Source: Streptomyces sp. NBC_01276
Lineage (GTDB): Bacteria > Actinomycetota > Actinomycetes > Streptomycetales > Streptomycetaceae
Reading direction: 5' to 3'
DNA: 64,000 bases
Assembly: GCF_041435355.1 (NCBI RefSeq)
Contig: NZ_CP108442.1
Span: 2,914,001 to 2,978,000, forward strand
In this document: positions 19,855-27,394 of the stretch, piece by piece
Position numbering within the stretch: the first letter of the stretch is position 1
Layout: every line of letters starts with the position of its first letter
The notes under the pieces: model-generated
The model's database searches: none
Told to the model about the DNA's origin: nothing
Seen by the model: only the letters and a program-made list of their open reading frames with translations
Translations under genes and position numbers: made by a program

Positions 19855-21114
19855 TCAGGCCGAGGGACCGGCCTTCCACTCCGCCCAGCTCATGTTCCAG
19901 CCGTTGAGGCCGTTGTCGGGCTTGATGGTCTTGTCCGGGGAGTTCGTCACCGTGACCACGTCGCCGATGAGCGAGTTGTCGAAGAACCAGGAACCGGCGG
20001 TGTCCGGGTCGTTGGCGCCCTTGGTGTCGTTCAGACCGACACAGCCGTGGCTGGTGTTCACGCTGCCGAAGATCGAGTCCGATCCCCAGTAGTTGCCGTG
20101 GATGAAGGTGCCCGACTCGGACAGCCGCATCGCGTGCGGAACGTCCTTGATGTCGTACTCGCCCTTGCCCTCACTGTTCTTGAAGCCGACAGTGGAGCCG
20201 TCCATCCGGGTCTCCTTGAACTTCTCGGAGATCACCATCTGACCGTTGTAGGTCGGGTTCTCCGGGGAGCCCGCCGAGATCGGGATGGTCTTGAGGACCT
20301 GCCCGTCGCGGGTGACCGTCATCTTCTTGGTCTTCGTGTCGACCGTGGAGACCTGGCTCCGGCCGATCTTGAAGGTGACGGTCTTGTTCTGGACGCCCTG
20401 GATGCCGGGAGCACCCTGCACGCCCTCCAGCGCCAGCTTCAGCGTGACGGTGGAGTTCGCCTGCCAGTACTGCTCCGGACGGAAGTCCAGGCGCTGGTTG
20501 CCGAACCAGTGGCCGACGACTTCCTGGCCGCTGGTGGAGGAGACCGTGATGGCCGCCTGCACGGCCTTCATGTCCTTGATCGGCTTGTTGAAGGTGATCG
20601 ACACGGGCATGCCCACGCCGACCGTCTCGCCCTCGTCCGGGATGAACGAGCCGACGTAGCTGTTCTCCGGGGAGACCGTCGTGAAGGAGGTGTTCTCGTG
20701 CGCCTCGCGCCCGGCCTCGTCCTTCGCGGTCGCCGCGAGGGTGTACTTCGTCGAGCGCTTCAGCGCGCCGTCCGGCTTCCAGCTCTTGCCGTCGGCGGAG
20801 ATCTTGCCCGCGACGGCCCCGCCCTCCGTGGACTTGAGCTCGACCTTGGTGAGCTTTCCGTCGCTGACGGTGACGTTCGTGGCGTCGTTCAGGCCGACGT
20901 TGGTCGCGCCGCCCTTGGGCGTGATGGCTATTCGGGCCTTGGAGGTGTCCTTGGCCGCCGCGGCGTCCACATCCGCCTGCGACTTGCCCGTGTCCGCGCC
21001 GCCCTTTGCCTTCTCGTCGCCCGCGTCGTTACAGGCCGAAAGCATCAGTACGCCACCGAGCACGGCGGACACGGCCACCAGGGACCTTCGCCGCCGCTTG
21101 CTGTACGTCCTCAC
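19855..21114 (-). CDS. L,D-transpeptidase lipoprotein (YkuD domain with Ig-like repeats)
   Basis: A 419-residue cell-wall enzyme. The N-terminus is basic (RTYSKRRRR) with lipobox LSAC (Cys28), so it is membrane-tethered outside. Two bacterial Ig-like domains (about residues 60-250, including GMPVSITFNKPI) lead to the YkuD domain, with His in FIHGNYWGS and catalytic Cys358 in TSHGCVGLND. It makes 3-3 meso- or LL-diaminopimelate cross-links in peptidoglycan, as the Ldt proteins of mycobacteria do. It is monocistronic and ends at a strong hairpin. The upstream region holds a GTGGAAC palindrome at 21216-21230. Confidence 0.93.
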   Translation of the reverse strand: MRTYSKRRRRSLVAVSAVLGGVLMLSACNDAGDEKAKGGADTGKSQADVDAAAAKDTSKARIAITPKGGATNVGLNDATNVTVSDGKLTKVELKSTEGGAVAGKISADGKSWKPDGALKRSTKYTLAATAKDEAGREAHENTSFTTVSPENSYVGSFIPDEGETVGVGMPVSITFNKPIKDMKAVQAAITVSSTSGQEVVGHWFGNQRLDFRPEQYWQANSTVTLKLALEGVQGAPGIQGVQNKTVTFKIGRSQVSTVDTKTKKMTVTRDGQVLKTIPISAGSPENPTYNGQMVISEKFKETRMDGSTVGFKNSEGKGEYDIKDVPHAMRLSESGTFIHGNYWGSDSIFGSVNTSHGCVGLNDTKGANDPDTAGSWFFDNSLIGDVVTVTNSPDKTIKPDNGLNGWNMSWAEWKAGPSA

Positions 21115-21215
21115 ACGTCACTCCATCGTTGCCGGAAACCCCGAGGCTGCATTCCCGGGATCGGGCCGGGCAGGGGAGATCAACCCCCCTGCTCGTCCTG
21201 ACAACGCGTTACGAC

Positions 21216-21230
21216 GTGGAACGGTTCCAC
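21216..21230. promoter_or_regulatory. Palindrome GTGGAAC-G-GTTCCAC upstream of the L,D-transpeptidase gene
   Basis: Perfect 7-bp inverted repeat around one base, about 100 bp upstream of the L,D-transpeptidase start. It contains GGAAC on both strands, the -35 sequence of the envelope-stress sigma factor SigE of Streptomyces. It may be an operator or a promoter element; no matching -10 could be fixed by eye. Confidence 0.35.
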
Positions 21231-21259
21231 ATTCCGTTCGGATGTGTGCAACCCCACGG

Positions 21260-21601
21260 TCAGGCGTTGTCGGCCTCTTCCTCGAAGTCACCATCTTCCT
21301 CGCCCAGGTCCCACTCCAGCGACTCGGGGTCGTATTCGACCGGTTCGCTGCTCCAAGAGGCCTGCGCCAGCTCGACTCCCGCCAGTTCCGCGACCAGGTC
21401 GGTGGGGTCCACCAGGTAGGCCAGCGCCTCGCATTCGTCCTCGCGCACGGCCGACTCGGCGTGGCCGCGCTCCTCGTCCGGCATGAACTCGTCGGCCTTG
21501 ATGTGCCCGAGGGCGGCGCCGATCAGGGCGTCCGAGTCGGACACTTCGAGGACCAAATCCACCCGAAGCCGTACGTATCGTGATGTCTCAGAAGGGTTCA
21601 T
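21260..21601 (-). CDS. Acidic conserved hypothetical protein
   Basis: A 113-residue, strongly acidic protein. The N-terminal half reads as a small alpha/beta fold (RYVRLRVDLVLEVSDSDALIGAALGHIKAD); the C-terminal half has long Asp/Glu runs ending EEDGDFEEEADNA. No catalytic motif, signal peptide or membrane segment. The start at 21601 is the first sensible ATG; longer reading enters the divergent promoter region of the gene at 21709. It lies just downstream of nothing else on its strand and upstream of the L,D-transpeptidase promoter. Function unknown. Confidence 0.8.
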   Translation of the reverse strand: MNPSETSRYVRLRVDLVLEVSDSDALIGAALGHIKADEFMPDEERGHAESAVREDECEALAYLVDPTDLVAELAGVELAQASWSSEPVEYDPESLEWDLGEEDGDFEEEADNA

Positions 21602-21708
21602 ACGACGGAGAGTAAGCCCGCGACAGCCTCGACTTTCCCACGACCCGCCCCTTTCACTAGCATCTGCCCACACGGCCAATTCGCTGCTTCCGCAAGGGGG
21701 ATCGCACC

Positions 21709-22137
21709 GTGTCCGCACCTCGACCGCTGCTCACCGCTCTCGGAGCGACCACCCTCCTCGCCGCCCTCTGGTTCGTCCCCTCGGCGAACGCCACGGCGCC
21801 CGGACATCCGGCGGGCTCCTCCGGCGCACCCGCCGCCGCCAACACGGGCACCGTCACCGCCGCCGACACCGGCACGGTCACCGCCGCCGACACCGGCACG
21901 GTCACCAGTACCGACACAGGTACGGATACGGGCGCCGGCGTCGGCACCGGCACCACCGGCACCGGCACCGGCAGCCTCGCCGGTGTCAGCGAGGCGGAGC
22001 CGGCCTCCGTCGTCACCCTCTCGCTCGCCGACACCGGCAGCACCGACACCACCCCGTACGTGGTCGGCGGCACGCTCTGCCTCGGCCTCGGGGCCGGCTT
22101 CGTGGCCTTCTCCGTACGCCGCTCCCGCAGCCTGTAG
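21709..22137 (+). CDS. Cell-wall-anchored Thr/Ala-rich protein with LADTG sorting signal
   Basis: A 142-residue secreted protein. A signal peptide (LLTALGATTLLAALWFVPSANA) is followed by a low-complexity mature region with repeats of T-G-T-V-T-A-A-D, then a sorting signal: LADTG, a hydrophobic helix (PYVVGGTLCLGLGAGFVAFSV) and the basic tail RRSRSL. Streptomyces class E sortases recognise LAXTG, the motif used by long chaplins, so covalent attachment to peptidoglycan is likely. No chaplin domain is present, so its role at the surface is unknown. The GTG start follows AAGGGGG. It converges on hutH across two hairpins. Confidence 0.8.
   Translation: MSAPRPLLTALGATTLLAALWFVPSANATAPGHPAGSSGAPAAANTGTVTAADTGTVTAADTGTVTSTDTGTDTGAGVGTGTTGTGTGSLAGVSEAEPASVVTLSLADTGSTDTTPYVVGGTLCLGLGAGFVAFSVRRSRSL
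21841..21916 (+). repeat. 24-bp tandem repeat encoding TGTVTAAD units
   Basis: About three copies of a 24-bp unit of the form ACxGGCACxGTCACCGCCGCCG within the surface-protein gene, the last diverged. Copy number is likely to vary between strains by slippage. Confidence 0.6.
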
Positions 22138-22163
22138 ACCGCGCGTACGGCGCCGTACGCGAA

Positions 22164-22206
22164 AGGGCCGCGCCCCCGGGGATCGGATCCCCGGGGGCGC
22201 GGCCCT
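22164..22206. terminator. Long bidirectional terminator between surface protein and hutH
   Basis: Perfect 21-bp inverted repeat around a single base between convergent stops at 22137 and 22235. A second perfect palindrome (22142-22161) lies directly beside it. Confidence 0.85.
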
Positions 22207-22234
22207 CGTACGACTGCGGCGGCGGACCCTCGGA

Positions 22235-23782
22235 TCAGGCCAGCGGGCCCGTCACCGGCTCCACGGCCGCCACGAGACCGCCCGCGCGCACGAAGGCGTC
22301 GGCGGCGGCCAGGTCGGGGGCGAGGAAACGATCCGGCCCGGGACCCTCCACGCCCGCCTCCCGCGCCGCGGCGATCGCGGCGCGGCTGGCCGGCGCCGGG
22401 GTGAGGCCGTGGCGCAGCTCGATGGCCCGGGTGGCCGCGTAGAGCTCGATGGCGATGATCCGGGTCAGGTTGTCGATCGCGGTACGCAGCTTGCGCGCGG
22501 CCGACCACCCCATGGAGACGTGGTCCTCCTGCATGGCGGAGGAGGGGATCGAGTCGGCGGAGGCCGGAACGGCCAGCCGCTTCATCTCGCTGACCAGGGC
22601 GGCCTGCGTGTACTGGGCGATCATCAGGCCGGAGTCCACACCGGCGTCGTCCGCCAGGAACGGCGGCAGGCCGTGGCTGCGGTTCTTGTCGAGGAGGCGG
22701 TCGGTGCGGCGCTCGGCGATGGAGCCGAGGTCGGCGGCGGCGATGGCCAGGAAGTCCAGCACGTAGGCGACGGGCGCGCCGTGGAAGTTGCCGTTGGACT
22801 CCACGCGTCCGTCGGGCAGCACCACCGGGTTGTCGACGGCGGAGGCCAGTTCGCGGGAGGCGACCAGGGCGGCGTGCGCCATGGTGTCGCGGCCCGCGCC
22901 GGCGACCTGCGGGGCGCAGCGCACGGAGTAGGCGTCCTGGACGCGCGGGGCGGACTCCTCCTGGAAGTGCCCGGTGAGACCGGAGCCCTTGAGCACGGCG
23001 GCCATGTTGGCGGCGGAGGCGCCCTGGCCGGGGTGCGGGCGGATGGCGTGCAGCTCGGGCTGGAGCACCTTCTCGGTGCCGAGCAGCGCCTCCAGGGTGA
23101 GGGCGGCGGTGATGTCGGCGGACTTGTAGAGCCGGTCGAGGTCGGCGAGGGCCATGACCAGCATGCCGAGCATGCCGTCGGTGCCGTTGAGGAGGGCGAG
23201 GCCCTCCTTCTCCCGCAGCTCGACGGGCTCGATGCCGTACTCGGCGAGCAGTTCGCCGGCGGGGCGGACGGTGCCGTCCGGCCCCTCGGCGTCGCCCTCG
23301 CCCATCAGCGCGAGCGCGCAGTGCGAAAGGGGGGCCAGGTCGCCGGAGCAGCCGAGGGAGCCGTACTCGTGGACGACGGGGGTGATCCCGGCGTTGAGCA
23401 CGTCGGCCATGGTCTGGGCGACGGAGGGACGCACCCCGGTGTGCCCGGAGGCCACCGTCTTCAGGCGCAGGAACATCAGGGCGCGCACGACCTCCCGCTC
23501 GACGCGCGGGCCCATGCCGGCGGCGTGCGAGCGGACGATGTTGCGCTGGAGCTGCGCGCGCAGCTCGGGGCTGATGTGACGGGAGGCGAGGGCGCCGAAC
23601 CCGGTGGAGACCCCGTAGACGGGTTCGGGCTTGGCGGCGAGCGCGTCGACGATCTCGCGAGCGCGGGCGAGGGCGTCCAGGGCCTCGCCGGACAGCTCGA
23701 TCCGCGCGTTGCCTCGGGCGACTGCGATGACGTCCTCGGCGGTGGTCCCGGACGTTCCCACCACGACAGTGTGCATATCCAT
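22235..23782 (-). CDS. hutH: Histidine ammonia-lyase
   Basis: A 515-residue enzyme that deaminates histidine to trans-urocanate, the first step of histidine degradation. The electrophilic MIO cofactor forms by self-cyclisation of a three-residue motif, here Cys145-Ser146-Gly147 in EYGSLGCSGDLAPLSH. Most HutH proteins have Ala-Ser-Gly; as I recall, the Cys form is shared by Streptomyces enzymes. Other signatures, such as VYGVSTGFGALA and QEDHVSMGWSAARKL, are intact. The ATG at 23782 (MDMHTVVVGTSG) is chosen; a GTG at 23791 and an ATG at 23776 are alternatives. No other hut gene is adjacent, as is usual in this genus. Confidence 0.95.
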   Translation of the reverse strand: MDMHTVVVGTSGTTAEDVIAVARGNARIELSGEALDALARAREIVDALAAKPEPVYGVSTGFGALASRHISPELRAQLQRNIVRSHAAGMGPRVEREVVRALMFLRLKTVASGHTGVRPSVAQTMADVLNAGITPVVHEYGSLGCSGDLAPLSHCALALMGEGDAEGPDGTVRPAGELLAEYGIEPVELREKEGLALLNGTDGMLGMLVMALADLDRLYKSADITAALTLEALLGTEKVLQPELHAIRPHPGQGASAANMAAVLKGSGLTGHFQEESAPRVQDAYSVRCAPQVAGAGRDTMAHAALVASRELASAVDNPVVLPDGRVESNGNFHGAPVAYVLDFLAIAAADLGSIAERRTDRLLDKNRSHGLPPFLADDAGVDSGLMIAQYTQAALVSEMKRLAVPASADSIPSSAMQEDHVSMGWSAARKLRTAIDNLTRIIAIELYAATRAIELRHGLTPAPASRAAIAAAREAGVEGPGPDRFLAPDLAAADAFVRAGGLVAAVEPVTGPLA

Positions 23783-23870
23783 ATTCAGCACCCTACGGAC
23801 TGAATCCCTTCATGTCACTAGCCAACATTGTCACGATCGCGCCCGCCCGCCGCCCCTTACCCGGAGCGGA

Positions 23871-24989
23871 TCACTGGCGGCCGCGGAAGCGGCGCCGCTC
23901 CCCCGGGGCCTCGCGCGCGGCGGCCGCGTCGGCGAGCCGCACCACGGCCGTGTCCCGGCCCGCCACCACCGGCTGCGCCGAGCGCGCGGCCTTCGCCTTG
24001 TACTGGGCGGCGTCCGCCAGCCGGAAGAGCCGGCGCGAGGACCTGACCGGCCCGATCGGGTCCCCGGTGGACGCGACCCCGCAGGCCACCCCTTCGCCCA
24101 GCTCCAGTTCGGCGGCGCGCACGCACACCTCCTCGGTCACCCGGACCACCTCGTCGGCCGAGGGCCCCACGCTCACCAGGCAGAACTCGTCGCCGCCCAG
24201 CCGGGCGACCAGCGTGCCCGCCAGCATGGCCCCGCACAGGCTCAGCACCGAGCCGAACCGCTCCAGCAGCCGGTCGCCCATGGCGTGCCCGAGGGTGTCG
24301 TTGACCTTCTTGAGGCCGTTGAGGTCGCAGACGACCAGGCTCACCACCGTTCCGGCGCGCCGGTGTTCCTCCAGGGCCTCGTCGAGCCGCATGTCGACGG
24401 CCCGCCGGTTCGCGAGCCCGGTCAGCGGGTCGGTGAAGGCCAGCCTGCGCGCCTCCTCCAGCCGTTCGTTCTGCGCGAGTCCGGCCGCGACCACCGCCGC
24501 GAGGACCGCCGCGAACTCGGCGTCGTCGTCGTCGAAGTCGGGCAGCCCCTCGTCCCGGGCGACGTACAGCTCGCCCCAGGCCCGCCCGCTGAGCACGATC
24601 GGCGCGACCACGCAGCTGCCGCGCCCGCGCCGGCGCAGGGCCTCGCCCCGGCGGCCCGGCCGGTCGCCGACCGCGCTCTCGACCCAGGCGTGCGGCCCGC
24701 CCCCGCCCGCCCAGCGTTCGTGCAGGAACTCGGTGATCTCCGGGAAGTCGTGCACCGGATAGGACTCGTCCTCCGGGAACTCCTCCTCCCCGGCCCGCCG
24801 TTCCCCCTCGTTGACGAGCACCCGCAGCCGGCCCCGCTCGCGCTCCCACGCGGAGATGGCGGCGAAGGACCCGTCCATCGCCACCCGTGCGCCCCGGGCG
24901 GCGGCCCGGACGCTGTCCCGCGGCGCGCAGGCAGCCGCCATGGCCTGCGCGAGGCCCACGACGGCCCGAAGCCGCCCGTCAACTCCCAT
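23871..24989 (-). CDS. GAF-GGDEF diguanylate cyclase
   Basis: A 372-residue cytoplasmic protein. A GAF-like sensor domain (about residues 5-170) precedes a GGDEF domain (about residues 180-350: LAFTDPLTGLANRRAVDMRL, then LGGDEFCLV). The intact GGDEF signature predicts synthesis of cyclic di-GMP, which in Streptomyces holds back development through BldD and the RsiG-WhiG pair. The RxxD inhibitory site expected just before GGDEF is absent (GTLVARL), so classical product inhibition is unlikely. The ATG lacks a ribosome site but has TAACCT six bases upstream, consistent with a leaderless transcript. The gene lies close to the adenylate cyclase gene. Confidence 0.92.
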   Translation of the reverse strand: MGVDGRLRAVVGLAQAMAAACAPRDSVRAAARGARVAMDGSFAAISAWERERGRLRVLVNEGERRAGEEEFPEDESYPVHDFPEITEFLHERWAGGGGPHAWVESAVGDRPGRRGEALRRRGRGSCVVAPIVLSGRAWGELYVARDEGLPDFDDDDAEFAAVLAAVVAAGLAQNERLEEARRLAFTDPLTGLANRRAVDMRLDEALEEHRRAGTVVSLVVCDLNGLKKVNDTLGHAMGDRLLERFGSVLSLCGAMLAGTLVARLGGDEFCLVSVGPSADEVVRVTEEVCVRAAELELGEGVACGVASTGDPIGPVRSSRRLFRLADAAQYKAKAARSAQPVVAGRDTAVVRLADAAAAREAPGERRRFRGRQ

Positions 24990-25001
24990 CGCCCCAGGTT
25001 A
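24990..25001 (-). promoter_or_regulatory. Predicted -10 box for a leaderless GGDEF transcript
   Basis: Minus-strand TAACCT (24996-25001) followed by six bases and the ATG of the diguanylate cyclase gene; no Shine-Dalgarno. Confidence 0.4.
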
Positions 25002-25091
25002 GGGGGTTTGTCAGATTTAGTGACAGTTGGCGCGCATTTCCGCAATCATACGGTCACAGCGCGTGACGACGGCGGGCGGGCGAGCGGGGCC

Positions 25092-25901
25092 CTACTCCCC
25101 CGGCCAGTTCGGCTTGCGCTTCTCGTTGAACGCCGCCACGCCCTCGGCCCGGTCCCCGGAGAAGGCCACCGTGCGCCAGGCCGCGTCCTCGATCTCCAGT
25201 CCGGCCGCCAGGTCCATCCCGTGACCCAGCCGCAGCGCCCGCTTGGCCGCGCGCAGCCCGACGGGGGAGTTCGCCGCCATCGCCGCCGCCAGCTCCAGGG
25301 CCCGCGTACGGTCCTCGCCCGCCGGGGCCAGCGAGTCCACCAGGCCCAGGGAGAGCGCCTCCGCGGCCTCCACCCGCCGGGCCGTGAAGATCAGCTCGGC
25401 CGCCCGGGCCGCCCCGACCCGCCGGGGCAGCAGCTGCGTACCGCCGCCGCCGGGGATCACGCCGACCGACACCTCGGGCAGGCCGACCACCGCCGTCTCG
25501 TCGGCCACGATCACGTCACAGGCCAGCGCCAGCTCGAAGCCGCCGCCCAGCGCGAAGCCGTGCACCGCGGCGACGGTCGGCATCGGCAGCTCCAGCACGC
25601 CGCCGTAGGCCCCCCGGGTGGTGGGCCGCTGCCGCACCAGCTCGGCGTCCGAGAAGGAGTTGCGCTCCTTGAGGTCCGCGCCCACGCAGAAGGCCCGCTC
25701 ATGGGTGGAGGAGAGCACGACCACCCGTACCGAGGCGTCGGCGGCGAGCGCCGCGCAGGCCGCCCCGATGGACCGCGCCATCTCCGTGGAAACGGCGTTC
25801 ATCGCCTTGGGCCGGTCCAGCACCAGCTCGGCGACGGCTCCGCCGTCACCATGGCGCCGCACCGCGACGAACTCCCCGTACCGGACCTCGTCCACAGCCA
25901 C
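25092..25901 (-). CDS. Enoyl-CoA hydratase/isomerase family protein
   Basis: A 269-residue crotonase. The oxyanion-hole motifs are ERAFCVGADLKER and GFALGGGFELALACD. One catalytic Glu lies in the LPEVSVGVIPGGGGTQLLPR block, consistent with a hydratase, and the helix SPVGLRAAKRALRLG is conserved. It probably hydrates short or branched enoyl-CoA in fatty acid or amino acid breakdown. The GTG start follows GAGAGGGTGGC. It sits between the two second-messenger genes and near the propionyl-CoA carboxylase block, which may simply reflect general acyl-CoA metabolism. Confidence 0.9.
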   Translation of the reverse strand: MAVDEVRYGEFVAVRRHGDGGAVAELVLDRPKAMNAVSTEMARSIGAACAALAADASVRVVVLSSTHERAFCVGADLKERNSFSDAELVRQRPTTRGAYGGVLELPMPTVAAVHGFALGGGFELALACDVIVADETAVVGLPEVSVGVIPGGGGTQLLPRRVGAARAAELIFTARRVEAAEALSLGLVDSLAPAGEDRTRALELAAAMAANSPVGLRAAKRALRLGHGMDLAAGLEIEDAAWRTVAFSGDRAEGVAAFNEKRKPNWPGE

Positions 25902-25924
25902 GCCACCCTCTCGGTTAACGAACG

Positions 25925-27100
25925 TTACCCGGGGATCTTAGGCGTCCTGCGCGTCAGCGACCAGGGCTCCACGACACCGAGACCGCGGACCGGCCGCTGC
26001 CACATCGGCTGGAGCGCGAAACGGTACGAGCCGCCGCCCTCCTCGGCCTCGGCGCCCTTCTCCGACTTCGGCGCGGCTCCGGTCCGGCTCAGCTCCTCGG
26101 CCATCGCCCCGTCCACCAGCACGGCGTCCTTCGGGGCTATGGAGGTCAGCCGCGAGGCGAGGTTCACGGTCGTGCCGAACACGTCGCCCATCCGGGTCGT
26201 CACGGTCCCGAAGGCGATCCCGACCCGCAGCTCCGGCATCTGGGGATCGGCCTCCATCGTCTCGATCAGCCGCAGCGCGATCTCCGCCGCCGTCGCCGAG
26301 TCGTCTGCGCAGTACAGCACCTCGTCGCCGAGGGTCTTGATGAGCCGGCCGCCGTGCGCCGCCACCAGGTCCGCGGCCGTGGTCTCGAAGGCCTCGACCA
26401 GCTCGCCGAGCTCCTCCTCCTCCAGCCGGCGCGTCAGCCGGGTGAAGCCCACCAGGTCCGCGAATCCCACCGCGAGCCTGCGGTCGACCATCTCCTCGTC
26501 GTCCGCGACCTGCACGACCCGGCCGGTGGCGGCCGCGAGCTGGCGGCGCCACACGTAGACGAGGAACTCCTCCAGCTCCGGCAGCAGCAGCTCGACCAGC
26601 GGGTACGTCACCTCGGTACGGGTCATGCCGGGCTCGGGCGGCTCCGTCAGGCCCTCCAGGAAGGAATCGATCTGCCACTCCGCCAACCGGGCGGTGGTCT
26701 GCCCGGTGGACCGGGCCACCTGCACGGCCATCGGCTCGCTGAGCAGCCCCGCCTCCACGAGACCGGCCAGGCGGCGCAGCGCCAGCACGTCGGCCTCCGT
26801 CAGCGCGCGCGCCTGCCCGATGTCCGCGAAGCCCATGGCCCGCCAGAAGCGCGAGGCCAGCTCCATCGACACCCCGGCGCTGCGGGCGGCCTGGAAGGGC
26901 GTGTAGCGCCGCTCGGCGCCCAGGATCAGCTGCTCCAGCCGGATCGCGAGCGGGTCGGCCGTGGGCTGGGCGGTGTGGTCCACCTCGTGCATCGGGGTGT
27001 GCTGGTCGCGCCCGATCGGCGTCCCGGGCCCCGAGCCGGAGCCGCTCCCCGGGCCCGGACCGGACCCGGACGCGCTGGACGTAGAGTCGTCGACGGTCAA
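25925..27100 (-). CDS. cya: Class III adenylate cyclase with N-terminal regulatory domain
   Basis: A 391-residue cytoplasmic enzyme. After a Gly/Ser/Pro-rich N-terminus comes an adenylate-cyclase regulatory domain (about residues 55-160: YTPFQAARSAGVSMELASRFWRAMGF). The catalytic domain follows (about residues 200-350). Metal Asp residues are in GFADLVGFTRL and IKTLGDEVLYC. The Lys of IKTLGDE and the Asp of GDVFGTTVNLASR fit ATP rather than GTP, and Asn/Arg of the last motif are the transition-state residues. I place the start at TTG 27100 because AGGAGG lies six bases upstream; in-frame ATG 27118 and GTG 27148 have no ribosome site. In S. coelicolor, cAMP made by Cya affects germination and actinorhodin production. 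Confidence 0.92.
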   Translation of the reverse strand: MTVDDSTSSASGSGPGPGSGSGSGPGTPIGRDQHTPMHEVDHTAQPTADPLAIRLEQLILGAERRYTPFQAARSAGVSMELASRFWRAMGFADIGQARALTEADVLALRRLAGLVEAGLLSEPMAVQVARSTGQTTARLAEWQIDSFLEGLTEPPEPGMTRTEVTYPLVELLLPELEEFLVYVWRRQLAAATGRVVQVADDEEMVDRRLAVGFADLVGFTRLTRRLEEEELGELVEAFETTAADLVAAHGGRLIKTLGDEVLYCADDSATAAEIALRLIETMEADPQMPELRVGIAFGTVTTRMGDVFGTTVNLASRLTSIAPKDAVLVDGAMAEELSRTGAAPKSEKGAEAEEGGGSYRFALQPMWQRPVRGLGVVEPWSLTRRTPKIPG

Positions 27101-27342
27101 GGGCCGCCTCCTGTCCATTCCGTGCGCACTGCGAAACCGGGTGATCACCGCGGGACCGCGATCGCCTAAACCATACGGCAGGTGTGCCGTAGCTCACTCC
27201 CCCACAATTTTGGGGTTCCTCCTCGCCTCCGGGGCGCCGAATGCCGGACGGGGCCTCCCGCACCGGCCCGGATCCGGCCCCGCCGGCGTTCGAGGCGCGG
27301 GGATCCGGGGCCGGAGCCCCGGGACGGCGGCCCACCGGGCCC

Positions 27343-27369
27343 GGCGCCGGAGCGGGTGGCTCCGGCGCC
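27343..27369 (-). terminator. Terminator after bpl
   Basis: Perfect 11-bp inverted repeat GGCGCCGGAGC / GCTCCGGCGCC with a five-base loop, 25 bp beyond the biotin ligase stop. The rest of the 294-bp gap to cya contains the cyclase promoter region and no visible gene. Confidence 0.75.
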
Positions 27370-27394
27370 TGTCCCGCCGCCACGGCGGCCCGCG

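Noticed and set aside
21841..21916. Short regularly spaced repeats as a CRISPR-like array
   Set aside because: They are in-frame tandem coding repeats without spacers in a secreted protein gene.
23631..26558. A 975-codon plus-strand frame across hutH, GGDEF, enoyl-CoA hydratase and cya
   Set aside because: Low-complexity Arg/Gly/His translation without domains; it is the complement of well-supported minus-strand genes.
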